NCBI GenBank assembly: GCA_949289855.1
Contig: CASEPS010000011.1
Span: forward strand, 1-44,883
Source of the DNA: an uncultured Erysipelotrichaceae bacterium
GTDB lineage: Bacteria; Bacillota_I; Bacilli_A; Erysipelotrichales; Erysipelotrichaceae
Direction: 5' to 3'
Length of the DNA stretch: 44,883 nt
Each line of letters opens with the position of its first letter. The stretch's first letter is position 1. Shown here one piece after another: positions 27,742-36,363 of the stretch. Below the pieces are notes generated by a model. The model was not told where the DNA came from, searched no databases, and worked only from the letters and a program-made list of their open reading frames with translations. A program made the position numbers and the translations under genes.

Positions 27742-28695
27742 ATGGAAAACAACGCAATGAGATACGGTCAGTTTACTGGCACAAATGGAGATACAGAACT
27801 TTCTCCCGAAGCAATTAGAATCAGGGAAAGGAGAGAACAGCTTATGGCAGAAGCTACAGCTAACGATGAACTTGAGCACAGAACATCTGGAATTGAGTTT
27901 ATTCCGGTAGATGAGATAGAAGCTTCAAAGTTCAATGAAATCAGAGATGTAAGCGAAGACAGGATCAGAACAATTGCAGATTCTATCCGCAAAATCGGGC
28001 TTCTCAATCCGATAGTTGTATTCAAAAACGATTCTGGAAGTTACACAATTTATGGTGGACATGTCAGAACGGCTGCGTGGAAATATCTGATTTCTGTTGA
28101 TCCATCATGGCCGAGATCTATTCCATGTCGTGTATTCCCAGCACCATCTGGAGCAACCGAAAAGGAAATCGAACGTGCAGAAATGGAAATGCAGAGTCAG
28201 GCTGAAATTCATCGCTACACCAGAAAAGACGTTGAAAAAGAAGTTTTCAGAGCTGACGATCTCTGGCAGAACTATCTCACAGAAGAAGAAAAAAATCAGA
28301 AGCGGGAAGAATATCTCCAGTCGTTCAAAGAAAGAAATTCTGATAATGAAACCTACCAGGAGAATCCCGATAAATTTATCAGGGATAACTTCCGACCGAG
28401 AATTGAATACATCAGAGAGATTACTGGTATTACAGCCACTTCAGACAGAACAATCAGAAGAATGCTTAATGCAAGGTTGAAAGCAAACAATGAAGACGTG
28501 CTTGCTACTGAAGAAAAGCAGAAAGAAGAACGTATCCGGCAGAACAAGATCAGTACCAAGAAAGTTTGCAAGAAGTTTGCTCCGGTTTATGAATATGCAA
28601 AAGCATATTGTGATCAGTTTGATGCTGATGAGGATGTCAGAAGCAAGTTAGAAGAGATCATGAATCTGATTGATGAACTCAATGATATGAAGTGA
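27742..28695 (+). CDS. parB: ParB-type DNA-binding protein
   Basis: 317 residues. The ParB/Sulfiredoxin-type domain is at about 55-135: IEFIPVDEIEASKFNEIR, SIRKIGLLNPIVVF and YTIYGGHVRTAAW. In the last, GGHVR replaces the usual GEGHRR box. A helix-turn-helix region follows (about 205-245, EITGITATSDRTIRRML), and then a coiled C-terminus. No classical parS palindrome was seen nearby, so the binding site is unknown. It lies 2 bases after parA. Confidence 0.85.
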   Translation: MENNAMRYGQFTGTNGDTELSPEAIRIRERREQLMAEATANDELEHRTSGIEFIPVDEIEASKFNEIRDVSEDRIRTIADSIRKIGLLNPIVVFKNDSGSYTIYGGHVRTAAWKYLISVDPSWPRSIPCRVFPAPSGATEKEIERAEMEMQSQAEIHRYTRKDVEKEVFRADDLWQNYLTEEEKNQKREEYLQSFKERNSDNETYQENPDKFIRDNFRPRIEYIREITGITATSDRTIRRMLNARLKANNEDVLATEEKQKEERIRQNKISTKKVCKKFAPVYEYAKAYCDQFDADEDVRSKLEEIMNLIDELNDMK

Positions 28696-28769
28696 AAAAA
28701 GTTGCGGGGACAAAATGACCCCACAACTTTTTTAGTGGGAAAATGTGCGGGGCCATTTTGTCCCCGCAC
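28695..28769 (+). terminator. Two GC-rich hairpins after parB
   Basis: The first pairs AAAAAGTTG-GGGG with CCCC-CAACTTTTTT. The second is GTGCGGGG with CCCCGCAC around CCATTTTGT. Both share the GGGG-(A/C)-CA..TG-CCCC theme seen again at about 30300 and 31530. Confidence 0.75.
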
Positions 28770-29309
28770 AATATTTGATGCATCAGATAGAATTTTGATA
28801 TATGATTAGAGCATAAAGTTCACTTGTATTATTTCGCTGCCAAATAGGCAACCGGATATCCTCAGAAAACTAGAAACAAGCACTTATAAATTTGTTTCTA
28901 CCAATTCATTTACTGAATTGCTTTTGTTCTGTTCTTTGGTGAACTTTTTTTGTTAGTCAATCTTATCCCGCTTCTGTGCGTAAAAGCTTATTACAGGAGT
29001 GGGGACTCCTGTAATTTTGATTTATGCACAATGAAGCATGAATAGAAAGAAAGGAGATGATACGATGAGACTCACAAGAAAAAAAACTCATGAAATCTGA
29101 TATGCTTTTATCAAATTTGTAATTTAGGTTGTTATCCATGCGTATGAATTATGCGACAGCATATTACATTATTCGATGAACATTGCTATTAGTGTTTCAT
29201 GATCACAAAGAATTTTACTTTTGCTTATCCCCATAAGCAAATACAGGGTATGAATATACAATCCATACCTTTTTATTTAAACAATTGAAAACATTTGAAA
29301 GGAGCTTTA
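28770..29309 (+). other. Intergenic stretch with hairpins and an 11-residue reading frame
   Basis: No ordinary gene is visible. TACAGGAG/CTCCTGTA (about 28991-29012) forms a hairpin. At 29065-29100 a strong AAGGAGATG site precedes ATG and an 11-codon frame (MRLTRKKTHEI) that passes through eight A residues. One fewer A would give 18 residues ending at 29122. TTTGCTTAT/ATAAGCAAA is a perfect hairpin at about 29220-29241, and GGTATG/CATACC with a T run follows before the nuclease-family gene. Confidence 0.5.
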
Positions 29310-30290
29310 ATGAGTGATGAAAAATTAAATTCTGTTGGCAGAGCTTTAGAAAAATATAACAACAAGATTGATAAAGACATGCCAGCAAAACGATTCTTGT
29401 CGTTTAAACCAATTCTTGCACGCATCCTTAAAGGATTTATACCTGAATTTGCCAATTATTCGATTTCTGAAATCATTGGCTGTCTGGTTAACCCTGTTGA
29501 AATTGCAACAAAAGCGGTTTTTCCTGATGAAGCGGATGTGCGATTTGTATCTGCAAATACTGAAGGCAACAGTGATGGAAACAGTAGAACTACATTTGAT
29601 ATCAGGTTTTATGTTGCCGAGCCTTCAAGCAAAGACCCTGTTTGTGTTTTGATTAATATTGAAATACAAAACGAATTGAAATTGCCTTATCCTTTGGAAA
29701 ACCGTGGTGTATACTATATGTGTGAAAACATAGTAGACCAACACGGGACTGTCTGGAGAGATAGCAATTATCAGGACATGGTTAAAACCTATTCCGTATG
29801 GATCTGTCCACATCCTGATAAAAAAGAAGCGAACACTATCAAAGAGATTTCTCTTTGCCAGAAAAAGGCGTATGGTGATCCTACCCTTAACAATAAGGGT
29901 GACCTTATGACTTGCTATTTCGTTAATCTTGGTGACTATGGAAATGCGGGTTCTAACAACTTTCTCGGATTGCTGGATGTGATATTCGGCAAAATGACAT
30001 TTGAACAAAAACTTGAATTGGTTGAGAGTAAATTTGATCTGAAACTCAAAAAAGACGAAGAAGGAGAATTCCAGAAAATGACAATTGCGAATAACGGATA
30101 CTACGTTGAAGGATTTGACGACGGTGTAAAAAAAGGAAGCACTGATGGTGAAAAAAAAGGTATTCTCGCCATGATTAACTTTGCTAGAAAACAAAAAATT
30201 GCCAAAGCAGAGCTGGTAGAATCCCTTATGGAGGAATATGACATTTCCCAGGTTGATGCAAATGAATACGTCAACAAATACTACAAATGA
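29310..30290 (+). CDS. Rpn/PD-(D/E)XK nuclease-family transposase-like protein
   Basis: 326 residues. The nuclease core has Asp in TTFDIRFYV (about 96) and IEIQ in VLINIEIQNEL (about 115), the D...ExQ pattern of the Rpn/TIGR01784 group often labelled transposase. A hinge with GDYGNAGSNN follows, and a repetitive charged linker (GFDDGVKKGSTDGEKKG) precedes the C-terminal helices ending in EYVNKYYK. AAAGGAG precedes the ATG at 29310. Members are known to promote recombination; whether this one moves is unknown. A small protein at the right edge of the window ends with the same tail. Confidence 0.82.
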   Translation: MSDEKLNSVGRALEKYNNKIDKDMPAKRFLSFKPILARILKGFIPEFANYSISEIIGCLVNPVEIATKAVFPDEADVRFVSANTEGNSDGNSRTTFDIRFYVAEPSSKDPVCVLINIEIQNELKLPYPLENRGVYYMCENIVDQHGTVWRDSNYQDMVKTYSVWICPHPDKKEANTIKEISLCQKKAYGDPTLNNKGDLMTCYFVNLGDYGNAGSNNFLGLLDVIFGKMTFEQKLELVESKFDLKLKKDEEGEFQKMTIANNGYYVEGFDDGVKKGSTDGEKKGILAMINFARKQKIAKAELVESLMEEYDISQVDANEYVNKYYK

Positions 30291-30292
30291 TT

Positions 30293-30334
30293 AAAAAATG
30301 GTGTGGGGTCAAAATGTCCCCGCACCATTTTTTC
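30293..30334 (+). terminator. Bidirectional terminator
   Basis: AATGGTG-GGGG pairs with CCCCGCACCATT, with T runs on both sides, between the convergent nuclease and beta-helix genes. Confidence 0.85.
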
Positions 30335-30342
30335 TTTATCCT

Positions 30343-31413
30343 TCAGTCGTATTGCATGTCATTTGTATCATAATATTCTTCATTGCTGATACTGACATTT
30401 TCCATCTGGTAATCATCAATGGTAACTGATTGGCAGTCGGTAATTGAGCAATTTTCGAGTTTTGAATTTCTGATTTCGAGTTTATCAATATTTTTTATTT
30501 CTGTGTTCTTGAACTCTGTTTTATAAATATATGTATCTGGTCCGGTTAACGTGAAGTTATCGTATATACTGGCGTTTTCAATTTGTATTTGCTTATTTTT
30601 ATCTGTATTTATCTCAATCATCAGATTTATATTTCCAGACAATGCGCTTTCGTGAATCCATGTTTCATATCCTGCGTGTACATTTCCACTTAGTGTGCTG
30701 GATTCGATGCATGCATTTTCTTTTATCTCACATCTGTCTTTGATGACTGAATCAGTTACTTCTGCTTTGTTACAGATGATTGCATTTCCTGAAACTCTAC
30801 TTTCTCCATCAACCGTTGCATCATCTTTAATTATTGCATCTTCTGATATTTCTGATTTCCCACCTACGACTGCGTTATCTATGATTTTGGCATTTCCGAT
30901 TACTACAGCGTTATCATGAACCCATGATGTACCATTATGATCAAGATTATACTCTGATTCTACGTAACCGCCAAGATCACCAGGATACACATATCTGCTA
31001 TACAACCCTTCCAGAAGCGCACCAAGAATTGGCTGCATAGGGTTACCAATATATGTTAATGCCCGGATACGGTAAAGCTTGTGCCCGTTTCTTGTTATGC
31101 TGTCTTCTTTTACAAGCTCATATTTCTTCCCGGTCTGCAAGCCTTTAGTATAGTATTTTTTCTTTTTGCTTGATTCATCTTCAATGACTCCAAGTTCATC
31201 ATCGTACTTTACATCACAGATGATATGCCCTTCATATACTCTGTAATTACATTTTTGAAAATGACTGTATGTTACCGGCACTTCATATTTACTGAGTTTT
31301 CCATCGTTCACAGCTTTTTCAAATAATGATTCGGGAATTACGTTTACACAATATTCCTTGGTGTCACTGGTGACACAGAGATGGGCAAGAATATATTCTT
31401 CTGATACGTTCAT
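30343..31413 (-). CDS. YdcK-like beta-helix protein, copy 1
   Basis: 356 residues. An N-terminal part of about 95 residues is unlike the other copies. Next comes the family hallmark KLYRIRALTYIG and YPGDLGGYVESEYNLD (about 120-160). A long run of hexapeptide-like repeats follows (about 160-350, for example DNAVVGGKSEISEDAIIKDD), predicted to wind into a left-handed beta-helix. Relatives occur in phages and bacteria; their function is not established. AAAGGAG precedes the ATG. Single-gene cassette with its own promoter and terminator. Two paralogs lie further right. Confidence 0.8.
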   Translation of the reverse strand: MNVSEEYILAHLCVTSDTKEYCVNVIPESLFEKAVNDGKLSKYEVPVTYSHFQKCNYRVYEGHIICDVKYDDELGVIEDESSKKKKYYTKGLQTGKKYELVKEDSITRNGHKLYRIRALTYIGNPMQPILGALLEGLYSRYVYPGDLGGYVESEYNLDHNGTSWVHDNAVVIGNAKIIDNAVVGGKSEISEDAIIKDDATVDGESRVSGNAIICNKAEVTDSVIKDRCEIKENACIESSTLSGNVHAGYETWIHESALSGNINLMIEINTDKNKQIQIENASIYDNFTLTGPDTYIYKTEFKNTEIKNIDKLEIRNSKLENCSITDCQSVTIDDYQMENVSISNEEYYDTNDMQYD

Positions 31414-31476
31414 TTCTCATTCTCCTTTGTTTTTTAATGCAAAACTGTTGAATTTTCTACTGTTTTGCCTATGTAT

Positions 31477-31493
31477 ATTATACTATCTTTATT
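31477..31493 (-). promoter_or_regulatory. Cassette promoter of YdcK copy 1
   Basis: AATAAAGATAGTATAAT read leftward, one base different from the shared cassette promoter box. The -35 position carries no standard TTGACA. Confidence 0.7.
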
Positions 31494-31563
31494 CGGTTTT
31501 AGGCTTATTTATCACGATTATTTTTGTTGTGTGGCCGTTTTGTCCCCGCATAGTTTCCACTCC

Positions 31564-31704
31564 CATTCCAACAGGTTTGAACCCGTCCCTGATTCATGTT
31601 TACCCCGTTTCAACAGGTTTAGCTAATCATCATTCCCGTTCCAACAGGTCTGGTGCGTTAGATTTCCTGAAATGACGATAGATTTGTTTCCGTTTAAATA
31701 GGTT
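31564..31704. repeat. Cluster of the 15-bp motif, plus orientation
   Basis: Three good copies and one decayed copy of CATTCCAACAGGTTT: 31564, 31607, 31638 and 31690. All point right and lie upstream of the promoter of the first beta-helix gene. Confidence 0.8.
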
Positions 31705-31769
31705 TGTCCAGCATCCCTGTTTTGACTAGTCTTTCCAGAATACTGGTTTGCCGAATCCAGAAATATGAA

Positions 31770-31862
31770 TTTCACACTTCAAGAGATGTAGAAATCACAC
31801 TTCAAGACATGTGAATATCGCATTTCAAGAAGTGTGAATATCATGTTTCAAGAGGTGTGAAA
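31770..31862. repeat. Four tandem 23-bp repeats with internal dyad
   Basis: TTCAAG recurs at 31778, 31801, 31824 and 31847, exactly 23 bases apart. Each unit is close to CACACTTC-AAG-A-GTGTG, so each is a dyad. Such iterated dyads usually bind a protein. Confidence 0.8.
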
Positions 31863-31955
31863 TCCGGACTTCTGAAATACCACTGGCTGTTTTGATGATT
31901 GCTTGCGTAAATAACATGAGCAGGACAATAAAAGTGTCCTTCACCCCGGATATAA

Positions 31956-31982
31956 TGAAAAGAACCCGGTTTCCCGGATTCT
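31956..31982 (-). terminator. Terminator of the 290-residue gene
   Basis: GAATCCGG and CCGGGTTC pair around a short loop and are followed leftward by TTTTC. Confidence 0.65.
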
Positions 31983-32019
31983 CTTCACTATCATATTCGG
32001 ACTTTATTTCCAATTTCAA

Positions 32020-32892
32020 TCAGCCCCTGCGTTTTGTAAGACACTTGATCGGAGCAGGTTCCTGGTTTTCACTCCTTATTACTTCAATTCTGTTTTTGAT
32101 GCATTTTGCATACGAGATGGCATCACGGTCATTCCTGCTTTCCATGTGTCTGATGATAATATCTGTCAGCTGGTTAATGCTGTCCAGCAGGATATCTGTT
32201 TCCTGCGCCGGATAGACAGTACATTCCTTACCAGGCAAATCACCGTATGATTCCTGGCTGTTGTATATAGTGCTGTACATTCTGATAATTGCACCAAGTT
32301 CTTCGTTTGTAGGATTTTGTTTGAACGTGAAGGCAAGATCATCGCCATCCGGATAGCTGATGGATACATTGTCATACGGAATAGTGCTGTTATCTTTGAA
32401 GATACAGTTTTTCCAGATCCGGTATGCTGCATCATACGCCGTGCGGAAGTCTGGATATGTACCTTCTATCTCTACGTTTTCCTTGCCATAGTTATAGACT
32501 ACTACCCAGTGCGTATGCCTTCTTATGATTGCTTTAGTGATCTTTGTTACCATTGCATCGAATTCTTCTTCTGTCTGACTGTCCATGTAGCCGGCGATCA
32601 GTGACGTGCAATCTATATAGCGTTTTACATAGGTGTACGCCGGCTTGATGATGTCGCTTTCGCTATAGAACCGTGCTTCTGTACACTTGCCAAACTCATC
32701 ATAATAGACACAGCAGGCTTCTCCCTTATGCCTTCTGAAGTTCTCTGCTATGTATCTTTCAAACGCTTCTTCTACGCTTTGGCGGATCTTCACTTCTGGC
32801 AGCATCTCTTCTTTGATTGCTTCATCTGTTTCCATGGCCAACTCAAGATCCCAGAGACTGAATTCCTCTTCACAACTCAGCAAGATTCTCAT
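32020..32892 (-). CDS. Uncharacterised soluble protein, single cassette
   Basis: 290 residues, acidic, without signal peptide or membrane helix. I do not recognise a family. The middle part (RRHTHWVVVYNYGKENVEIE, about 127-146, followed by FRTAYDAAYRIWKNC) resembles in pattern the middle of the 226-residue cassette protein at 33824-34504: strand-rich segment, then an aromatic helix. AAAGGAGGG lies 8 bases before the ATG at 32892. It has its own promoter box and terminator, so it is a one-gene cassette. Confidence 0.65.
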   Translation of the reverse strand: MRILLSCEEEFSLWDLELAMETDEAIKEEMLPEVKIRQSVEEAFERYIAENFRRHKGEACCVYYDEFGKCTEARFYSESDIIKPAYTYVKRYIDCTSLIAGYMDSQTEEEFDAMVTKITKAIIRRHTHWVVVYNYGKENVEIEGTYPDFRTAYDAAYRIWKNCIFKDNSTIPYDNVSISYPDGDDLAFTFKQNPTNEELGAIIRMYSTIYNSQESYGDLPGKECTVYPAQETDILLDSINQLTDIIIRHMESRNDRDAISYAKCIKNRIEVIRSENQEPAPIKCLTKRRG

Positions 32893-32984
32893 GATTTTTC
32901 CCTCCTTTTTTCTATCTCCTGTAAGAACAGTATATAAATTTATGAATTGTGTTTGCTGGATTTTATCAGGTTTTTGCATTGTAT

Positions 32985-33000
32985 ATTATACTAACTTTAA
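32985..33000 (-). promoter_or_regulatory. Cassette promoter
   Basis: TTAAAGTTAGTATAAT read leftward, with CTCCCC about 20 bases further upstream where a -35 would lie. Confidence 0.75.
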
Positions 33001-33027
33001 TCATGTGGCAGGGGAGAGGGAGACCTC

Positions 33028-33087
33028 ATTTGCATTGAAATAAACTGAAATGCATTCAGATCAACTCAAATGCATTCAAATCAACTG
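33028..33087. repeat. Three tandem 20-bp repeats
   Basis: TGCATT recurs at 33031, 33051 and 33071, exactly 20 bases apart, in units close to TGCATTCAAATCAACTCAAA. They lie just upstream of the cassette promoter for 32892. Confidence 0.8.
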
Positions 33088-33198
33088 TTATCTGAAAAAT
33101 GAAAAAATGTAACAAAACTGATGATGGCGATAAAAATTCTGAATCTTATATGCATTTTGACAGGAATTATTCAGTTGAAAATGATTGGTATCCACTCT

Positions 33199-33446
33199 AA
33201 TTCCAACAGGTTTAACCTGTAACCAGATGCTTCAGACCTCTGTGAATCCTGGCTTAATTTATACTTCAACAGCTTATGCTGCAAAAAAGCAGGCACCTGG
33301 AAATTCTGCCTCTTTTTCCTGAAATCAGGTAAAATCATTCCAACTGGTGTGACGCGGAGCTGGTTCCAGGGAAACCTGTTGGAATAAAAAATGTGGTCAG
33401 GATATAGGCGGATGACATGGGCAGCCGGGAATAAACCTGTTGGAAT
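33199..33446. repeat. Cluster of the 15-bp motif, both orientations
   Basis: Plus copies at 33199 and 33336 and minus copies (AAACCTGTTGGAAT) at 33371 and 33432. The 33336/33371 pair faces inward across 20 bases. Lies between two cassettes. Confidence 0.8.
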
Positions 33447-33461
33447 AAATGGGGTGTTTAT

Positions 33462-33491
33462 AAAAAAAGAATAACGAGTTAACGCTATTCT
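33462..33491 (-). terminator. Terminator of the five-gene cassette
   Basis: AGAATAGCG and CGTTATTCT pair, followed leftward by TTTTTTT, overlapping the stop of the small membrane gene. Confidence 0.75.
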
Positions 33492-33808
33492 TTTGTCTGA
33501 TTTTTGTGTGGGTCTTCAATAAAATATTTGCATGCCAGAAGGCCAGCACTGATAGAAAGTAGTGGCAAAAGGACATAGATCGCATCAAGTAGAAGTTGAA
33601 TGATTTTTATATTATACGGTGTTGCAGTTTCCAACATATTTTTTAATACTTCATTTGCAATAAGCATTATGACTATCAATGGGATAGATAAAATAAGGAC
33701 TGTTTTATCCCATGCAGCACGATGGGCTTTATATACTTTATACAATAATGGAATAATAGCTATTGTTCCAATTACAATCATTGATGACATAAACATGGTG
33801 ACAGACAT
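33485..33808 (-). CDS. Small membrane protein
   Basis: 107 residues with three hydrophobic helices (about 5-22, 36-52 and 72-92) and a charged tail. Family not recognised; size and topology are holin-like, but no lysis gene is near, so that is only a possibility. GAAAGGAGG precedes the ATG. It lies 15 bases after the 226-residue gene, as last gene of the cassette operon. Confidence 0.65.
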   Translation of the reverse strand: MSVTMFMSSMIVIGTIAIIPLLYKVYKAHRAAWDKTVLILSIPLIVIMLIANEVLKNMLETATPYNIKIIQLLLDAIYVLLPLLSISAGLLACKYFIEDPHKNQTKE

Positions 33809-33823
33809 ATTTTATTCCTCCTT

Positions 33824-34504
33824 TCACCATTCCGTGATACTGATTCCAAGAATTTCTTCTGCTCGTTTAATCGTTTTCATTTCTTCCTCTAACGTCACAA
33901 CAGACATAGGCTCACAGAGTTCTGGGTCAAAGTCAGGTTCAACCTTTTCGGCAAACACACAGAATTTTCTCAGCCAGTGGTGGGCAAATCCATGTTTTTC
34001 ATTAACTAGATACTCTATCTGCAGGATTTTTGCCACCTCATCAACGTTGCAGTCTCTTTTGAATACACAGTATTCGTCATGTGATTCGCTGATTCCGGCA
34101 ACCACATATTCGCTTTTGTTATATTTTTCTCTTTCGTAGTTTAAAGTATCAGTTCTCCATCGCTCAAAAGCATTGATGAATGCCATCTCTAATGTATAAC
34201 AGCGATATTCGCATACAGTTTCGTTTTCTTCGATAATATAACATGCATATGGTGTTTTGATACATTCAGCACATTCCATGTATTCTTCTTCAAGATCTTC
34301 ACCTTCCAGAGTTTCAAAATAATCTTCTGGCCACAGATCTGGGTAGACATATCTGCACACTTCAACCATTTTCTGACTGTCAGCCGGTTCATGATTTTCC
34401 AAGGCAGCATCCAGTTCTTCGACCATCCTGTACATCCTTTGATATTCTTTAGTGGTGCGGATGGCGTTCAGTTTCTTTTCGAGTTCGGTAATCATTGGTT
34501 CCAT
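33824..34504 (-). CDS. Uncharacterised cassette protein
   Basis: 226 residues, acidic, soluble. The N-terminus (ITELEKKLNAIRTTKEYQRM) is shared with the broken gene at 38161-38967 (LTELEIKLHSIRTTEEYQKM), so the two have a common short helical head attached to different bodies. The middle holds Cys-rich segments (CAECIKTPYACYIIEENETV). No known domain recognised. AAAGGAG precedes the ATG at 34504. It lies in the operon that begins at 36014. Confidence 0.65.
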   Translation of the reverse strand: MEPMITELEKKLNAIRTTKEYQRMYRMVEELDAALENHEPADSQKMVEVCRYVYPDLWPEDYFETLEGEDLEEEYMECAECIKTPYACYIIEENETVCEYRCYTLEMAFINAFERWRTDTLNYEREKYNKSEYVVAGISESHDEYCVFKRDCNVDEVAKILQIEYLVNEKHGFAHHWLRKFCVFAEKVEPDFDPELCEPMSVVTLEEEMKTIKRAEEILGISITEW

Positions 34505-34522
34505 TGTTCTTTTTCTCCTTTT

Positions 34523-35339
34523 TTAGTCTGGTATCAATTCGTAACACGGGACTTTATCAACGTTTTCGTTTTCAAGCTCCTGCTCATAGAGATTAACTGT
34601 TGTGTAATTTGTTATATTGCATTGTTTTAGACTTGTATATTCAATCTGCAAATTCTTAATATCTTTAATTACACAATCAGTCAGTCTAGATTTCTTGATT
34701 TCTGTTAATTCATTGATGTTGCTGATATTTACATTTTGCAAAACTGCCTGTGATATATCAGCATATGTGTTTGTGATAGCAATGTTACCTACCAGTACAC
34801 TATGGGCAATCCATGTCCTGTTTCCAAGATACACATTTTCTTTGAGCTGGGTATGGGATATTGCTGCGGATTGATCTAGATTGATCTAGTATGCAGAAAT
34901 CATCTATAGTCGATCTGTCCAATACAACTGAATCTCCGCATACTACTGCGTTGCCTTTGACAATGCACCCGCCATCTACTATTGCATGTCCTGCAATTAT
35001 GGCGTTATCCAGTATCACTGAATTCCCGCTAACAACTGCATTGTTCTGTACCCGTGCATTACCCATTACAATAGACGTGTCATATACCCAGCTGTTTCCT
35101 TGCTGATCAAGATTTGCTTCTGATTCGATATATCCACCAAGATCCTCCGGATGAACCATCTGCTTATGCAGATTTGGATATGGATCGTTCGGGTCAGCTG
35201 GTTCACCAAAATGCGCCAATGCTCTGATACGATACAGCTTCTTCCCATCACGTTTTATACAATCATCTTGTTCAAGTTCGTATTTCTTGCCTGTTTTCAG
35301 ATGTTTTTCGTAGTATTTTTTGATTGGCTTTTCAGTCAT
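34523..35339 (-). pseudogene. YdcK-like beta-helix gene, copy 2, frameshifted
   Basis: The first part encodes KKLYRIRALAHFGEP and HPEDLGGYIESEANLDQQG, then hexapeptide repeats, as in the intact copies. At 34870-34889 the ten bases ATTGATCTAG occur twice in tandem. Removing one copy restores a continuous frame into the second part (34523-34834, starting KENVYLGNRTWI), which matches the other copies. As it stands the frame ends early with an unrelated tail. The start at 35339 overlaps the 90-residue gene by 8 bases. It could be a recent mutation or a switch by tandem slippage. Confidence 0.85.
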
Positions 35340-35604
35340 ATTCTTCTTCCATTCTTTCAGCAATTGCATCTGCAATTTCCTGCATCGTCATATGCTTTGT
35401 AGTATTCATGATTTTGATGACGTCCGGATCATCGTATCTGGTCCATGAGTTCTGACCAATGCTGATTTGTGTGACTGCCCATACAAAGCCCATTTTCTTG
35501 TTGTAGAACAATTCGACATAACCACAGCTTCTTGCATCCCAGTTAACGGTTTCTTTTGAAGCTTTCTTGATTCCTCCCATATGCAATCCATGTGTATTCA
35601 GCAT
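35332..35604 (-). CDS. Small uncharacterised cassette protein
   Basis: 90 residues, soluble, mixed charge, with an aromatic centre (CGYVELFYNKKMGFVWAV) and an acidic helical C-terminus (MQEIADAIAERMEEEYD). No family recognised. AAAAGGAG precedes the start. It overlaps the preceding gene by 7 bases and the following one by 8, so it is tightly coupled in the operon. Confidence 0.65.
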   Translation of the reverse strand: MLNTHGLHMGGIKKASKETVNWDARSCGYVELFYNKKMGFVWAVTQISIGQNSWTRYDDPDVIKIMNTTKHMTMQEIADAIAERMEEEYD

Positions 35605-36014
35605 GTTATATTCTCCTTTTCTCTCATTTTTTGCTCTTCTTGTACAACTCTGTTGATTTCTTCAACATATTTGATGGCGCATCTTGCTATTGTTTCTGGC
35701 AATATATCTCCAAGTGATGTCCATTCGCTGTATACAATGCCATTTTCAATGAAGATCTTTTCACCACGATAGCCACTGCTGTTAGATGTAGTTATTCTTT
35801 CTCCATTTTCATCCGTGTATTGGCACTGCCTTATCATTCCAGAAGATTTGTAGCAACAGACACCAAGATTGATGATCTGTCCCAATCCGTATCTGTCAAA
35901 GTAGTATCTTTTTACTTTCGTCTTTGGATTAATCCACGGTTTTACAAGCTGTTCTTCCACAAGCATTTTTACCTGTTTGTCTGTTATTCTTGTATCTGAG
36001 AGATAATATCTCAT
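35598..36014 (-). CDS. RYYLSDT-family cassette protein, copy 1
   Basis: 138 residues. It starts MRYYLSDTRITDKQVKMLV and continues with a conserved strand pattern: NPKTKVKRYYFDRYGLGQII, CQYTDENGER, a basic GYRGEKIFIENGIVYSEWT segment, then a helical tail. Two further copies lie at 38951 and 39688. Function unknown; I do not recognise it from named families. GAAAGGAAA precedes the ATG, the same leader arrangement as in the second copy. It is first in a five-gene operon. Confidence 0.7.
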   Translation of the reverse strand: MRYYLSDTRITDKQVKMLVEEQLVKPWINPKTKVKRYYFDRYGLGQIINLGVCCYKSSGMIRQCQYTDENGERITTSNSSGYRGEKIFIENGIVYSEWTSLGDILPETIARCAIKYVEEINRVVQEEQKMREKENITC

Positions 36015-36048
36015 AACCAGTATTTCCTTTCTTTATAAGCTTTTACAA

Positions 36049-36165
36049 CTGCTTGTTGTTTACACCTATATTATAGCTTAGTCAAGCGGTTTTTGCTATC
36101 TTTTATTTACTTGTTTTTCGCTATTTTTAGCTGTTTTTTGACATAGTATTATACTAACTTTATTC
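36049..36165 (-). promoter_or_regulatory. Cassette promoter module with second -10 and 5' UTR hairpin
   Basis: Read leftward, TTGAATAAAGTTAGTATAAT (distal box, ending at 36148) is followed about 75 bases on by a second -10 (TATAAT in AGCTATAATATAGG). A small hairpin (ACAAC with GTTGT) follows. The same order recurs before 37408, 39352 and 40521. Confidence 0.7.
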
Positions 36166-36205
36166 AACGGAAAAGGGGGAGTGGTACTTGCTAAAAACTT
36201 CAATC

Positions 36206-36320
36206 TAATTCAACAGGTTTCATCTGGACTCATCTTCTTCAGGACTTGGATTTACCCTTATTCCAACTGGTTTGCCAGCTTCTGTCCCCGCAGCACGCCT
36301 CACCAAAACCTGTTGGAATG
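36206..36320. repeat. Cluster of the 15-bp motif
   Basis: Plus copies at 36206 and 36258 and a minus copy at 36305. The last two face inward across 31 bases. It fills the gap between two cassettes. Confidence 0.8.
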
Positions 36321-36338
36321 CAATAGCTGCCCGCCAAC

Positions 36339-36363
36339 AAAAAAAAAAGTCATAATCAGACTT
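36339..36363 (-). terminator. Terminator of YdcK copy 3
   Basis: AAGTC and GACTT pair and are followed leftward by ten T residues. Confidence 0.7.

Noticed and set aside
29128-29150. A stray CRISPR repeat (GTTATCCATGCGTATGA) before the nuclease-family gene
   Set aside because: Only part of the repeat matches, the hairpin is lost, and there is no second copy at the right distance.
31770-31862. Calling the 23-bp repeats a replication origin
   Set aside because: No replication initiator gene is visible in the window, so only a binding-site array can be supported.
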